Below the pieces are notes generated by a model. The model searched no databases, was not told where the DNA came from, and worked only from the letters and a program-made list of their open reading frames with translations. Below, piece after piece: positions 56,190 to 64,000 of a stretch of DNA of 64,000 bases. The DNA comes from an uncultured bacterium. Lineage in GTDB: Bacteria; Bacillota; Clostridia; Lachnospirales; Lachnospiraceae. Position 1 is the first letter of the stretch. Every line of letters begins with the position of its first letter. The position numbers and the translations under genes were made by a program. The stretch lies in contig CAMWLE010000004.1 of assembly GCA_947175015.1 (NCBI GenBank), positions 1 to 64,000 on the forward strand, given 5' to 3'.

Positions 56190-58046
56190 ATGCAGGAAAA
56201 TGAAATGATTCGAGGGCGCCTGCAGGCACTTCGGGAAAAGATGGCGGCGGAGGGAATTGATTTTTATATGATGCCCACCGCGGATTTTCATAATTCAGAG
56301 TATGTAAATGACTATTTTAAGGTAAGGGAATATTTCTGCAATTTCTCAGGCTCTAATGGCACTTTGCTGGTATGGCAGGAGGGAGCGGGACTGTGGACGG
56401 ACGGAAGGTATTTTATTCAGGCGGAGCATGAGCTGGCAGGTACCGGAGTTACGCTCTTTCGTATGCAGGATGAGGGTGTTCCTACCATAGAGGAGTTCTT
56501 GCAGAGAGAAATGAAGCAGGGGCAGACGCTTGGATTCGACGGCAGGGTAATCTCAGCCAAGGATGGGAAAACATATGAGAAGAAGTTGTCCCAAAAGAAG
56601 ATTTGTTTTAGATATGATAAGGATTTGGCAGAGGATATCTGGACGGACAGACCGAAGTTCCCCGCAGGCAAAGTAATATTGTTGAATGAAGCGATTGCAG
56701 GTAAATGTTTTGAGGATAAGCTACGTGATGTGATGGAAAAGGTAGAAAAAGAAGGCGCAGACAGTTTTCTCTTGACGAAATTAGACGATCTGATGTGGCT
56801 GTTCAACATCAGAGGCTGTGATGTTGCGTGCAATCCGGTTGCTATGTCCTATGGTTATTTTTCAAAAGAACAGAAGGTACTGTTTATTCAGAAGAATGCG
56901 CTGGAAGAGGCTGTGACAGAATATTTGGCGGCAAAAGGAATCATAGTAGAGGAATACGGCTGTGTGGCAAGCTACCTGAAGAATCTGCCGGCCGGAGGAA
57001 AGGTTCTGGTTGACAGCCGTCATTGCAGCTATTACTTATATCAACTATTGGCAGAAAAACAGACTCTTGTGGAGAAGCACAATCCTACCGAAGCACTGAA
57101 GGCAATCAAGAATGCTGTGGAATTGACCAACATGGAGAAAATATTTCTGAAAGACAGTGTGGCTGTAACGAAATTTATCTATTGGCTGAAGAAAAATATT
57201 GGTACTTCTATGGAAATCACGGAAATATCAGCGGCAGATTACCTGGAACAGCTGCGCAGATCCATTCCTGAATTCCTGGATTTGTCATTCCCCACCATTG
57301 CGGGGTATAAAGCCAATGCTGCCATGATGCATTATGAGGCAACGCCTGAACATCAGGCAACCCTTGCACCGGAAGGAATGTTGTTGGTAGATTCCGGAGG
57401 ACAATACCTGGGCGGCACTACCGATGTCACCAGAACCATCGTATTGGGACCGATTTCGGATGAGATTAAGCTGCATTATACCATGGTGGCAGTGGGGATG
57501 CTGCGGCTTACAGCGGTGCATTGGATTCATGGATGCACCGGACGTAATCTGGATATATTGGCACGTCAGCCGATTTGGAATATGAGTCTGGACTATAAAT
57601 GCGGCACCGGACATGGTGTAGGATATATTCTGAATGTGCATGAAGGCCCTCAAAGTCTGAGATGGAGAATGGCGGAAGGGGTGACGGAGGCCGTTATAGA
57701 AGCGGGAATGGATATTACTAATGAGCCGGGAATCTATGTGGAGGGAAGTCATGGAATCCGCATTGAGAATGTGATGGTGGCAGAAAATGATGTAAAGAAT
57801 GAGTATGGCCAGTTCATGCACTTCAAAACTTTGACATGGGTGCCTATTGATATGGAAGCAATTGATGAAAAATATCTTACAGAAACTGATAAAGCCCTGC
57901 TCTATGCTTATCAGAGAAAGGTATATGAGCAGATATCTCCCTATCTGACAGAGGAAGAGGCTGAGTGGCTGAAGGCAGAGACAAGAGCTGAGCAGACAGC
58001 ATTTCTGAACATGGGGGAGAATACAGGAAGTTTTACAACGTCTTAG
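56190..58046 (+). CDS. M24 family aminopeptidase P-like metallopeptidase
   Basis: A 618-residue Xaa-Pro aminopeptidase of the long, three-domain type. Two creatinase-like N-terminal domains (RGRLQALREKMAAEGIDFYM, SGSNGTLLVWQEGAGLWTDG) precede a pita-bread catalytic domain whose metal ligands appear in MLLVDSGGQYLGGTTDVTRT, GTGHGVGYILNVHEGPQ and ITNEPGIYVEGSHGIRIEN. It removes N-terminal residues preceding proline, in the cytoplasm. The typical length is about 590-600 residues. The terminator at 58077 ends it. Confidence 0.93.
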   Translation: MQENEMIRGRLQALREKMAAEGIDFYMMPTADFHNSEYVNDYFKVREYFCNFSGSNGTLLVWQEGAGLWTDGRYFIQAEHELAGTGVTLFRMQDEGVPTIEEFLQREMKQGQTLGFDGRVISAKDGKTYEKKLSQKKICFRYDKDLAEDIWTDRPKFPAGKVILLNEAIAGKCFEDKLRDVMEKVEKEGADSFLLTKLDDLMWLFNIRGCDVACNPVAMSYGYFSKEQKVLFIQKNALEEAVTEYLAAKGIIVEEYGCVASYLKNLPAGGKVLVDSRHCSYYLYQLLAEKQTLVEKHNPTEALKAIKNAVELTNMEKIFLKDSVAVTKFIYWLKKNIGTSMEITEISAADYLEQLRRSIPEFLDLSFPTIAGYKANAAMMHYEATPEHQATLAPEGMLLVDSGGQYLGGTTDVTRTIVLGPISDEIKLHYTMVAVGMLRLTAVHWIHGCTGRNLDILARQPIWNMSLDYKCGTGHGVGYILNVHEGPQSLRWRMAEGVTEAVIEAGMDITNEPGIYVEGSHGIRIENVMVAENDVKNEYGQFMHFKTLTWVPIDMEAIDEKYLTETDKALLYAYQRKVYEQISPYLTEEEAEWLKAETRAEQTAFLNMGENTGSFTTS

Positions 58047-58076
58047 TTTAGTGCTTCTAATATGGAAAAAGAACAA

Positions 58077-58123
58077 AAACCGGATGATACACAGGGGATA
58101 AAGTGTATCGTCCGGTTTCTTTT
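58077..58123 (+). terminator. Strong rho-independent terminator
   Basis: A 16-bp stem, AAACCGGATGATACAC (58077-58092) with GTGTATCGTCCGGTTT (58103-58118), one G-U pair, followed by CTTTT. Confidence 0.92.
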
Positions 58124-58145
58124 GGAATAGATAGCATTGTTTTTC

Positions 58146-58179
58146 TTCGCAGAATATCTTAATCTGCGAAATTTTTTTT
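58146..58179 (+). terminator. Second terminator-like hairpin
   Basis: TTCGCAGA (58146-58153) pairs with TCTGCGAA (58163-58170), followed by ATTTTTTTTG. The same stem sequence reappears at 58529-58557. Confidence 0.7.
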
Positions 58180-58655
58180 GAGTAATAAACACTTCATTTT
58201 CATCTTTTTTTATGTATTAGTCATTTTTACATTACCCATTATATGCGTAGGAAGCCATTTTGTCAATCAGAAATTAAAATCTGTTGTTCAGACATAGGAA
58301 AAACCGGGAAAATATTCATAACATTTATTGATATTTCTTGGATTTATTTCTATTAGGGGTCAAAAAAGTGGTCAAAACGGGAGGCAGAAAATACTTGAAT
58401 TTATGGTTCTTTTTCGTAGTGGAAGAAATTTATTTTCCTGCTATTAGTGGTCAGGTACAGGGGTCAGGTCTTTGAAAATTGGTATTAAAATGGCTTATTC
58501 ACCACATCGAGAGGTTCAGGTACATAGAATTTCGCAGATTAAGATAATCTGCGAAATATTTGGCAGCGTAGTCATGGCAAGTAAAGCATAAGGTTGCGTA
58601 TGTATCATTGGCATAAATGATAGATAGTGCAAACGAAATAGTAAGGATGATAAAA
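58180..58655. other. Long non-coding gap with REP-like remnants and a palindrome
   Basis: I find no credible gene here. The gap holds repeated GGTCA motifs (GGGGTCAAAAAAGTGGTCAA near 58357, and GGTCAGGTACAGGGGTCAGG near 58450) that resemble the ends of REP/RAYT-type elements as I remember them. A perfect 12-bp palindrome, ATTTCGCAGATT (58529-58540) / AATCTGCGAAAT (58546-58557), repeats the stem of the terminator at 58146. It is the leader of the exopolysaccharide locus. Confidence 0.5.
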
Positions 58656-59402
58656 ATGCAGTCAGGAAGGTATGGAGCTAAGAGAATTGTTGATATGCAC
58701 TGCCATATACTGCCGGAGGTTGACGATGGATCGAAATCCGTTGAAATGACGTTGCAGATGTTGCAGATTGCCCAGGCGGAAGGAATTACGGATATCATAG
58801 CAACACCTCATTATCAGTCAGGCCGTTTCTATACGCCGCCGGATGTGATAGAAGAAATGATAGTAAAGCTTCGGGAACATGCCATGCAGAAGGGAATACA
58901 TATTCGTGTTTATCCCGGAACGGAGATTTATTATCGAAGCGGACTGGAAGAACAACTGGATAAAGGGAAATTGGCTGTAATGAATCATACCAATTATATC
59001 CTGGTAGAATTTGCGCCGTTGGATGATTTTAACTATATCCGCAATGGTATGGAAGAGCTTCGCGGTATGGGTTACATTCCGATTTTGGCGCATGTGGAGC
59101 GTTTTCAATGTATGTTAGAAGACATAGAACGTGTGAAGAGCATAAAAAGAGTGGGATGCAAAATCTCAGCCAACGCAGGCAGTATCGCAGGCGACTATGG
59201 TTTCCGGATCAAGCGTTATCTGGGAAAACTTCTGGGAGAACAACTGATAGATTATGTTGGAACGGATGCGCATAGTGCGGAGAGAAGAAGTCCCCGCATG
59301 AAGAAATGTGCAGAATTGTTATATAAAAAATATGATTCGAGATATGTGGATGACATTTTGTATGGAAATGCAGAGAGGAATCTGCTTGAGGAGGATGAAT
59401 AG
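58656..59402 (+). CDS. cpsB: CpsB/CapC-type protein-tyrosine phosphatase (PHP fold)
   Basis: A 248-residue manganese-dependent phosphatase that dephosphorylates the CpsD-type kinase. Metal motifs: IVDMHCHILPEVDDGS, DIIATPHYQSGRF, ILAHVERF and YVGTDAHSAERRSP. ATG 58656 follows AAGGA by 8 bases; ATGs at 58617 and 58647 are less well placed. Its stop is 2 bases before the copolymerase gene. Gene order B-C-D is as in Gram-positive capsule loci. Confidence 0.92.
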   Translation: MQSGRYGAKRIVDMHCHILPEVDDGSKSVEMTLQMLQIAQAEGITDIIATPHYQSGRFYTPPDVIEEMIVKLREHAMQKGIHIRVYPGTEIYYRSGLEEQLDKGKLAVMNHTNYILVEFAPLDDFNYIRNGMEELRGMGYIPILAHVERFQCMLEDIERVKSIKRVGCKISANAGSIAGDYGFRIKRYLGKLLGEQLIDYVGTDAHSAERRSPRMKKCAELLYKKYDSRYVDDILYGNAERNLLEEDE

Positions 59403-59404
59403 AA

Positions 59405-60301
59405 ATGTCAAGTACAATAAATGACAAAAATGATGTAATTGAGATTGATCTAAGTGAACTTGTGGGGCTGCTGCTCTATTGGTGGTGGCTGGTCATTGGC
59501 TGTGGTCTTATAACAGCATTGATAGGGTTTGGACTGAGTAAATTTGTGATCACGCCGCAGTATGAGTCTACTACCAAGGTATATATTCTAAATGCAAATG
59601 AAGGAGGTACACTTACTTATAGTGACGTACAGTTAGGCAGTCAGCTCACGAAGGATTATGCACAGTTGATTACAGGAAGGTATGTGCTGGAAAAAGTAAT
59701 AGAAAACTGCGGCCTGGAGGAGTCTTATGGAAGTTTGACACGTCGTGTAGCAGTTCAGGCATTGACGGATACCCGTATTATTGCTATTACTGTGACGGAC
59801 GAGAATCCAATGATGGCACAGCTTCTTGCGGATGAGATTCGTAAGGAGGCAGCGGAACATATTAAAAATGTAATGGACATCCAGGCGGTTAATGTGGTGG
59901 AAACGGCAAATCTTCCGGAGGCACCTGCCAGCCCCAGCGTTATGAAGTGGACGGCCATGGGTGCTTTGGTGGGAATGTTTGTCTGTGCTATGATTTTAAT
60001 CATTCGATTTCTGGTAGATGATACTGTCAAGACCGCCGATGATGTGGAGAAATATCTGGGGCTTAGTACTCTTGCGTTGATACCGATTATTGAACATGAA
60101 AGTGATAAAGGGAAAAAAGAGAAGAAAATAAAGAGTTTTCAGGGAGGAAGCCAGGGCAACGGCCAGGGAAGCAGTCACAGAGGAAGCCAGAGCAGTGGGG
60201 TAGAAGGCAGTAATAGAAATGGCCAGGAGGAATACTATGGTAATGGCTTCCGGGGAGATGCGAATGTTCCGGAAGTGGAAGATCTGGAGGAGGTATTGTA
60301 A
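59405..60301 (+). CDS. cpsC: Wzz/CpsC-type polysaccharide copolymerase
   Basis: A 298-residue membrane protein with two helices (near residues 20-42 and 180-202) flanking an extracytoplasmic Wzz domain. The cytoplasmic tail after residue 230 is Lys-rich then Gly/Ser/Asn/Gln-rich low complexity (GGSQGNGQGSSHRGSQ). It activates the CpsD kinase and controls polymer length. The low-complexity tail is longer than in streptococcal CpsC. Confidence 0.92.
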   Translation: MSSTINDKNDVIEIDLSELVGLLLYWWWLVIGCGLITALIGFGLSKFVITPQYESTTKVYILNANEGGTLTYSDVQLGSQLTKDYAQLITGRYVLEKVIENCGLEESYGSLTRRVAVQALTDTRIIAITVTDENPMMAQLLADEIRKEAAEHIKNVMDIQAVNVVETANLPEAPASPSVMKWTAMGALVGMFVCAMILIIRFLVDDTVKTADDVEKYLGLSTLALIPIIEHESDKGKKEKKIKSFQGGSQGNGQGSSHRGSQSSGVEGSNRNGQEEYYGNGFRGDANVPEVEDLEEVL

Positions 60302-61030
60302 ATGCAAATGATTGAATTACAGCATGATGAATTGGATTTCCGAAGCAGAGAAGCGTTTAAGAACCTGCGTACCAACATTGAATTCAGCGGTGAAGATGTA
60401 AAGGTAATCTGTCTCACAAGCTGTACGCCCAATGAGGGGAAATCTAATATCTCTTTTGAACTGGCAAAATCTTACGCACAACTTGGGAAAAGAGTATTGC
60501 TGCTGGATGCTGATTTACGGAAATCCGTTATGCGGCAGAGACATAAGAGGGGTAAAGTGAGATGGGGAATGTCTAATTATCTGGTGGGAAAAGCTGACTT
60601 TGAGGATGTATTATGTGCAACGGATATTGAAAATCTGTACATGGTATTCTCGGGGCCGGTACCGCCTAACCCCAGTGAATTGTTAAATAACAAACGTTTT
60701 CATCTGATGATAGAAGATGCCCGCAGGGATTATGATATGGTTATTATTGATACGCCGCCTTTGGGCAGTGTAATTGATACAGCAGTGGTATCAAAATGTT
60801 GTGACGGTGCAGTGATCGTTATTTCCAGCGGTGTGATCAGTTATCGCTTTGTGCGTAAGGTCAAAGAACAGCTTGAAACAGCGAATTGCCGTATCCTGGG
60901 TTGTGTGCTCAACAAGGTGAGCATGGGCGGCAAAGGCTATTATGGGAAGTACTATGGTAAATATTACGGTAAATATTATGGCAAGTATTATGGCAAATAC
61001 TATGGAAATTATGGAAACTATGGTGAATAA
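60302..61030 (+). CDS. cpsD: CpsD-type bacterial tyrosine kinase with Tyr-rich tail
   Basis: A 242-residue BY-kinase. Walker A CTPNEGKSNISFELA, Walker A' VLLLDADLRKSVM and Walker B MVIIDTPPLGSV are all present. The last 30 residues contain 14 tyrosines in repeated YYGK units (60938-61027), the autophosphorylation cluster that CpsB reverses. With CpsC it governs exopolysaccharide assembly. It begins directly after the cpsC stop. Confidence 0.95.
   Translation: MQMIELQHDELDFRSREAFKNLRTNIEFSGEDVKVICLTSCTPNEGKSNISFELAKSYAQLGKRVLLLDADLRKSVMRQRHKRGKVRWGMSNYLVGKADFEDVLCATDIENLYMVFSGPVPPNPSELLNNKRFHLMIEDARRDYDMVIIDTPPLGSVIDTAVVSKCCDGAVIVISSGVISYRFVRKVKEQLETANCRILGCVLNKVSMGGKGYYGKYYGKYYGKYYGKYYGKYYGNYGNYGE
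60938..61027 (+). repeat. 12-bp coding repeat (YYGK units)
   Basis: Imperfect 12-bp units of the pattern TAY-TAY-GGN-AAR, five YYGK units then YYGN, YGN and YGE. Synonymous differences between units show some age, but the pattern allows in-frame gain or loss of units. Confidence 0.9.
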
Positions 61031-61032
61031 CA

Positions 61033-61950
61033 TTGGCAGGAAAGAACAGAGATAATAAAAAGAAAAGCATATGGATGACCATTGCAAGTCTGTGCCTGTC
61101 AGGTGCAGTGGTCTGTATCGTGGCGGCTGGCTGCGGGTTGGCGAATGAGAATCGGGTGGAAGCGGAGCTGGAAAGCCTGGCACAGAGCACAAATGTGACA
61201 CCGACACCGGTGAGCAGCGTGGTGATTCCCAAGGCAACGGAGGAACCGACTGCGGAACCTGCGGTTGACCCTGATGCGGGGTTGACGGCTTTTGAAAAAG
61301 ATATTCGATTCCTGGAGGAAGAGGAAATCCCCATTCCTGAGAAAGAGATTGATTTCGAGGACCTGAAGGAGAACACTAACAAGGATATTTATGCCTGGAT
61401 CTATGTACCTGGGACACAGGTGGATTATCCGGTGCTGCGGCATCCTACGGACAATAGCTATTATCTGAATTATAATATCGACGGCACTAAGGGATATCCG
61501 GGATGTATCTATACGGAAGACTATAATTCTATGGATTTCACAGATTTTAATACTGTGTTGTATGGGCATAACATGAGGAACGGGACTGCGTTTGGAAGTT
61601 TGCATAAATTTGAAGATGCGGATTTCTTCGAGGAAAATCCCTATGTGTATGTATATACGGAAGAACGGCTTCTGGTATATGAAATTTTCAGAGCCTATGA
61701 ATTTAGCAATATTCATTTGCTGCTGGGCTATGATATGAATTCTGAATGGGGCATCTCGAAGTATTTGGAGGATGTGCAGGAAGTGCGAGGCATGGTTTGC
61801 AATAAAAGGGATGAACTTTTTCCGGATGCAGATAATCATGTGATTACATTGTCTACTTGTGTCAGCAATAACGGCAACAAACGTTATCTGGTGCAGGGTG
61901 TATTGTTGAATGAAATGGCATCGGAAGAAGCCGGACATGGTATGGAATGA
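61033..61950 (+). CDS. Class B sortase
   Basis: A 305-residue transpeptidase with an N-terminal membrane anchor (about 12-35), a Thr/Pro/Glu linker and a sortase domain from about residue 110. Catalytic residues: His in TVLYGHNMRNGTAFG, Cys in VITLSTCVSN, and Arg in GNKRYLVQGVL. DIYAWIYVPGTQVDYPVLRH is typical of class B. The start is TTG 61033, two bases after the cpsD stop. The SPKTG protein at 63271 is its likely substrate. The 3' end overlaps a 37-bp tandem repeat. Confidence 0.92.
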   Translation: MAGKNRDNKKKSIWMTIASLCLSGAVVCIVAAGCGLANENRVEAELESLAQSTNVTPTPVSSVVIPKATEEPTAEPAVDPDAGLTAFEKDIRFLEEEEIPIPEKEIDFEDLKENTNKDIYAWIYVPGTQVDYPVLRHPTDNSYYLNYNIDGTKGYPGCIYTEDYNSMDFTDFNTVLYGHNMRNGTAFGSLHKFEDADFFEENPYVYVYTEERLLVYEIFRAYEFSNIHLLLGYDMNSEWGISKYLEDVQEVRGMVCNKRDELFPDADNHVITLSTCVSNNGNKRYLVQGVLLNEMASEEAGHGME

Positions 61951-62066
61951 GGTATCATCGGACGGAGCCGGGCATGGTACGGAATGAGGTATCATCGGAA
62001 GAAGCCGGGCATGGTATGGAATGGGGCGTTATCAGAAGGTGCCGGATATGTCGCGGAATCAAGGGT
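61919..62066 (+). repeat. 37-bp tandem repeat across the sortase stop codon
   Basis: About four imperfect units of 37 bases, with GCCGG(A/G)CATGG at 61930, 61967 and 62004 and a degenerate copy at 62041. The first unit encodes the sortase C-terminus (EEAGHGME) and its stop; the others are untranslated and lie before the LCP gene. Confidence 0.85.
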
Positions 62067-62097
62067 CGTCGGAGTTATGAATAGGAGTTACTGAGAC

Positions 62098-63204
62098 ATG
62101 AAGATGAAGAGCGGCGTATTTCGTGTTGTAATTAGATTGATGATTGCGATAGTGGTGTTAGTGGTAGCAGGAACCGTAGCGTTCCTGGTGCTGCAGATTG
62201 TAGGGCGCAGCAGGCTTACCGGCAGTCATAAGGTGCCGGATATGAGTGTTATGCGCGGCGATACGGATTCCATTGCTGGAATGCAGAGTGCGGGTCCGGG
62301 AAGTGTGAGTGAAACGTCGTCTCCAGCGGAAGAAGATAACTGGCAGGAGGGTGATATCCGATACCAGGGAGTGCACTATCGCTATAATGAGGATATATTG
62401 ACTTTTCTTTTCCTGGGTATTGACCATATGGGAGAGGTAAAAGAGGCGGAAAATGGGGTTAAGGGAGGACAATCCGATGCGATTTTTCTCTTGGTGCTGA
62501 ATCCTCACACAAATAAAGTATCTATTATCGGTGTCAACAGGGACACCATGACTGACATAGATGTATATGGTAAATCGGGTTTTTATGTCGGCACAATCCA
62601 GGCACAGCTTTGTCTGCAGCATGGTTATGGAGACGGTATGCAGGGAAGCTGTGAGCGTACCAGAGAAGCGGTGTCGAGGCTGTTCTACCAACTGCCCATT
62701 CATGGATATTGTTCCATCAATATGGGAGCAATTCCGCTGATTAATGATGCAGTAGGCGGTGTGGAAGTAGAAGTATTAGAGAATGTTTCCTATGATGGCG
62801 GAAAATTTACAGAAGGCCAAAATGTGCATTTAAAAGGTATGCAGGCATATTATTATCTGCATAATCGCGATACAGGCAGTTTCAACAGTGCCGGAAGGCG
62901 TCTGGAACGTCAGAAACAATATCTGAAAGCTTATGCCGCTGCTGCCATAGAAGCTATGCAGCAGGACATATCCCTGCCAGTGAAGCTCTACACTACTTTG
63001 AGCAAATATATGGTGACGGATATTTCTGTGGATGAGGTTACTTATTTGGCCAGTCAGGTGCTCAGTTACCAATTGGAAGAAGAAAACATTCACTCTCTTC
63101 GTGGTGAAACAAGACAAGGAGAAGTGTATGAGGAATTCTATGTAGATGAAAAAGCGCTCTACGAATTGATCATAGAGGTATTCTATGAAGAAGTGGAGGA
63201 ATGA
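62098..63204 (+). CDS. LytR-CpsA-Psr (LCP) family protein
   Basis: A 368-residue protein with an N-terminal membrane helix (about 9-32), a low-complexity spacer and an LCP domain from about residue 98: LTFLFLGIDHMGE, GQSDAIFLLVLNPHTNKVSI, GVNRDTMTDIDVYG, and the Arg-rich FNSAGRRLERQKQYLKAY. LCP enzymes transfer lipid-linked polymers to peptidoglycan. The location next to CpsBCD suggests the exopolysaccharide as substrate. Confidence 0.93.
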   Translation: MKMKSGVFRVVIRLMIAIVVLVVAGTVAFLVLQIVGRSRLTGSHKVPDMSVMRGDTDSIAGMQSAGPGSVSETSSPAEEDNWQEGDIRYQGVHYRYNEDILTFLFLGIDHMGEVKEAENGVKGGQSDAIFLLVLNPHTNKVSIIGVNRDTMTDIDVYGKSGFYVGTIQAQLCLQHGYGDGMQGSCERTREAVSRLFYQLPIHGYCSINMGAIPLINDAVGGVEVEVLENVSYDGGKFTEGQNVHLKGMQAYYYLHNRDTGSFNSAGRRLERQKQYLKAYAAAAIEAMQQDISLPVKLYTTLSKYMVTDISVDEVTYLASQVLSYQLEEENIHSLRGETRQGEVYEEFYVDEKALYELIIEVFYEEVEE

Positions 63205-63270
63205 TTTGGTATCCTGCCGCAAGGCTTGATATAACCACATGTAAAATATGAGGAAGGAGGAACGATTGAT

Positions 63271-64000
63271 ATGAAAAAAAGATTTGCAGGGATTGCAGCC
63301 TTGGGCATGGCATTGACACTTGCCTTTGGTATGACAGTTTCCGCAGCACCCAGTGCCAGTGCGGAAGACAGCAACTATGAAGATGTTGTATTACAGGATG
63401 TTGCAGACAAGTCTAACGCTACAGGCGGCACGATTCAGGTGGATGGCAAGGATGTAACAGTTGAGTTGGAAGTAAAACCTGTCAGCAAACAAGAGCAGGG
63501 GGTAGCTGTGAAAGCAGTACAGGAGCAGGCAGAAGTGATAAGGGAGAAGGTTTTGAAGATGATTCCGGAAGTAGAGGAAGTAGCTGCTGCTACGGAACTG
63601 AAAACTCTTCCCGCTATTGATGTGAAGCCTACAAATGGATTAACCAATGATCAGATTAAAGCAGCAGGTGGTGTTGAGGTACGTATACAGCATGCACAGC
63701 TTGAAAACGGCAAATATTATGTGCTTGTGCACATCATGGAGAATGGTGCTGTTGAAACGCTGGATCCTGTGAAGGCATCAAATGGAACTGTAACTGTGAA
63801 GGTTATGGGATTCTCCACATTTGTTCCTGTAGAAGTACCGGTAACTGTAAGTGATGACGGCGATGATGATGACAATGATGATTCATCACCTGCAACAACT
63901 GAGTCTGGTGCGCCGGCATCTCCTAAGACCGGCGAAGTTCTGCCTCTTGCAGGCTTCATGGCAGTGATCTGCCTTGCCGGTGCAGTGGTATGCGTAAAAA
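63271..64000 (+). CDS. Secreted surface protein with SPKTG sorting signal (3' end cut)
   Basis: Read directly from the sequence; 243 codons are visible and the frame runs off the window. It has a signal peptide (MKKRFAGIAALGMALTLAFG, cleavage after VSA), a ~180-residue exterior (SNYEDVVLQDVADKSNA, then YYVLVHIMENGAVETLDP), an Asp-rich linker, and SPKTGEVLPLAGFMAVICLA as sorting motif plus hydrophobic segment ending VVCVK. GGAGG precedes ATG 63271. The SPKTG variant suits class B sortases like that of Clostridioides difficile. Function otherwise unknown. Confidence 0.85.
   Translation, partial: MKKRFAGIAALGMALTLAFGMTVSAAPSASAEDSNYEDVVLQDVADKSNATGGTIQVDGKDVTVELEVKPVSKQEQGVAVKAVQEQAEVIREKVLKMIPEVEEVAAATELKTLPAIDVKPTNGLTNDQIKAAGGVEVRIQHAQLENGKYYVLVHIMENGAVETLDPVKASNGTVTVKVMGFSTFVPVEVPVTVSDDGDDDDNDDSSPATTESGAPASPKTGEVLPLAGFMAVICLAGAVVCVK

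Overview
The window reads as a chromosomal segment of a low-to-mid GC, anaerobic, Gram-positive Clostridia member, most likely Lachnospiraceae (an inference from gene content and order, not from a search). The main pointers are a complete rnfCDGEAB cluster, a biotin-dependent Na+-pumping decarboxylase operon, a BaiN/HI0933-type flavoprotein - cmk - ispH - ribosomal protein S1 gene order, paired short MutS-like ATPases, a class B sortase, and Gram-positive ribosome binding sites (GGAGG) before almost every gene. No rRNA, tRNA, CRISPR array, intact insertion sequence or prophage was recognised.

Layout. 1-3252: direct repeats, then a DUF1854 protein and a partner ABC exporter with an unusual PH-like/zinc-ribbon N-terminus. 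3271-10469: a membrane-anchored AraC regulator (minus strand), a small conserved protein whose start appears to be ATA, a family 2 glycoside hydrolase broken by a 7-bp tandem duplication, and a DUF1961 lectin-fold protein. 10470-12566: a decayed patch with an ABC-transporter relic, a TraX-like membrane protein and an unrecognised anchored protein. 12567-15735: a candidate structured RNA and alaS. 15876-22422: an AgrA/AgrC-like two-component pair, endonuclease V, a 21-bp tandem repeat array and two ABC half-exporters. 22484-26032: two MutS-like ATPases behind a perfect consensus promoter. 26078-31742: rpsU, two D,D-carboxypeptidases, a metallophosphoesterase and scpAB. 31906-37215: Na+-translocating decarboxylase/transcarboxylase operon. 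37450-42350: flavoprotein, cmk, ispH, S1 protein, cheR. 42487-43590: RNase H-like nuclease (minus). 43715-49201: Rnf complex. 49198-53780: lysozyme, AP2-like protein, cell-wall hydrolase, HipA-like kinase, ComFB. 53849-58046: thrC, deoC, M24 peptidase. 58656-64000: exopolysaccharide control (phosphatase, copolymerase, tyrosine kinase), class B sortase, LCP ligase and an incomplete SPKTG-anchored surface protein.

How the genes work together. Two Na+/H+ energy systems lie in the window: Rnf (ferredoxin:NAD+ oxidoreductase) and a biotin decarboxylase whose single carrier appears to serve two different carboxyltransferases. The right end is a surface-assembly locus in which CpsB/C/D-like proteins regulate polysaccharide length, the LCP protein attaches polymer to peptidoglycan, and the sortase probably anchors the SPKTG protein.

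The most interesting unexplained features are the 21-bp array, whose period fits LytTR-type binding and which sits between an AgrCA-like pair and two ABC exporters; the DUF1854/ABC module; the structured RNA upstream of alaS; and mutually exclusive hairpins between rnfC and rnfD.
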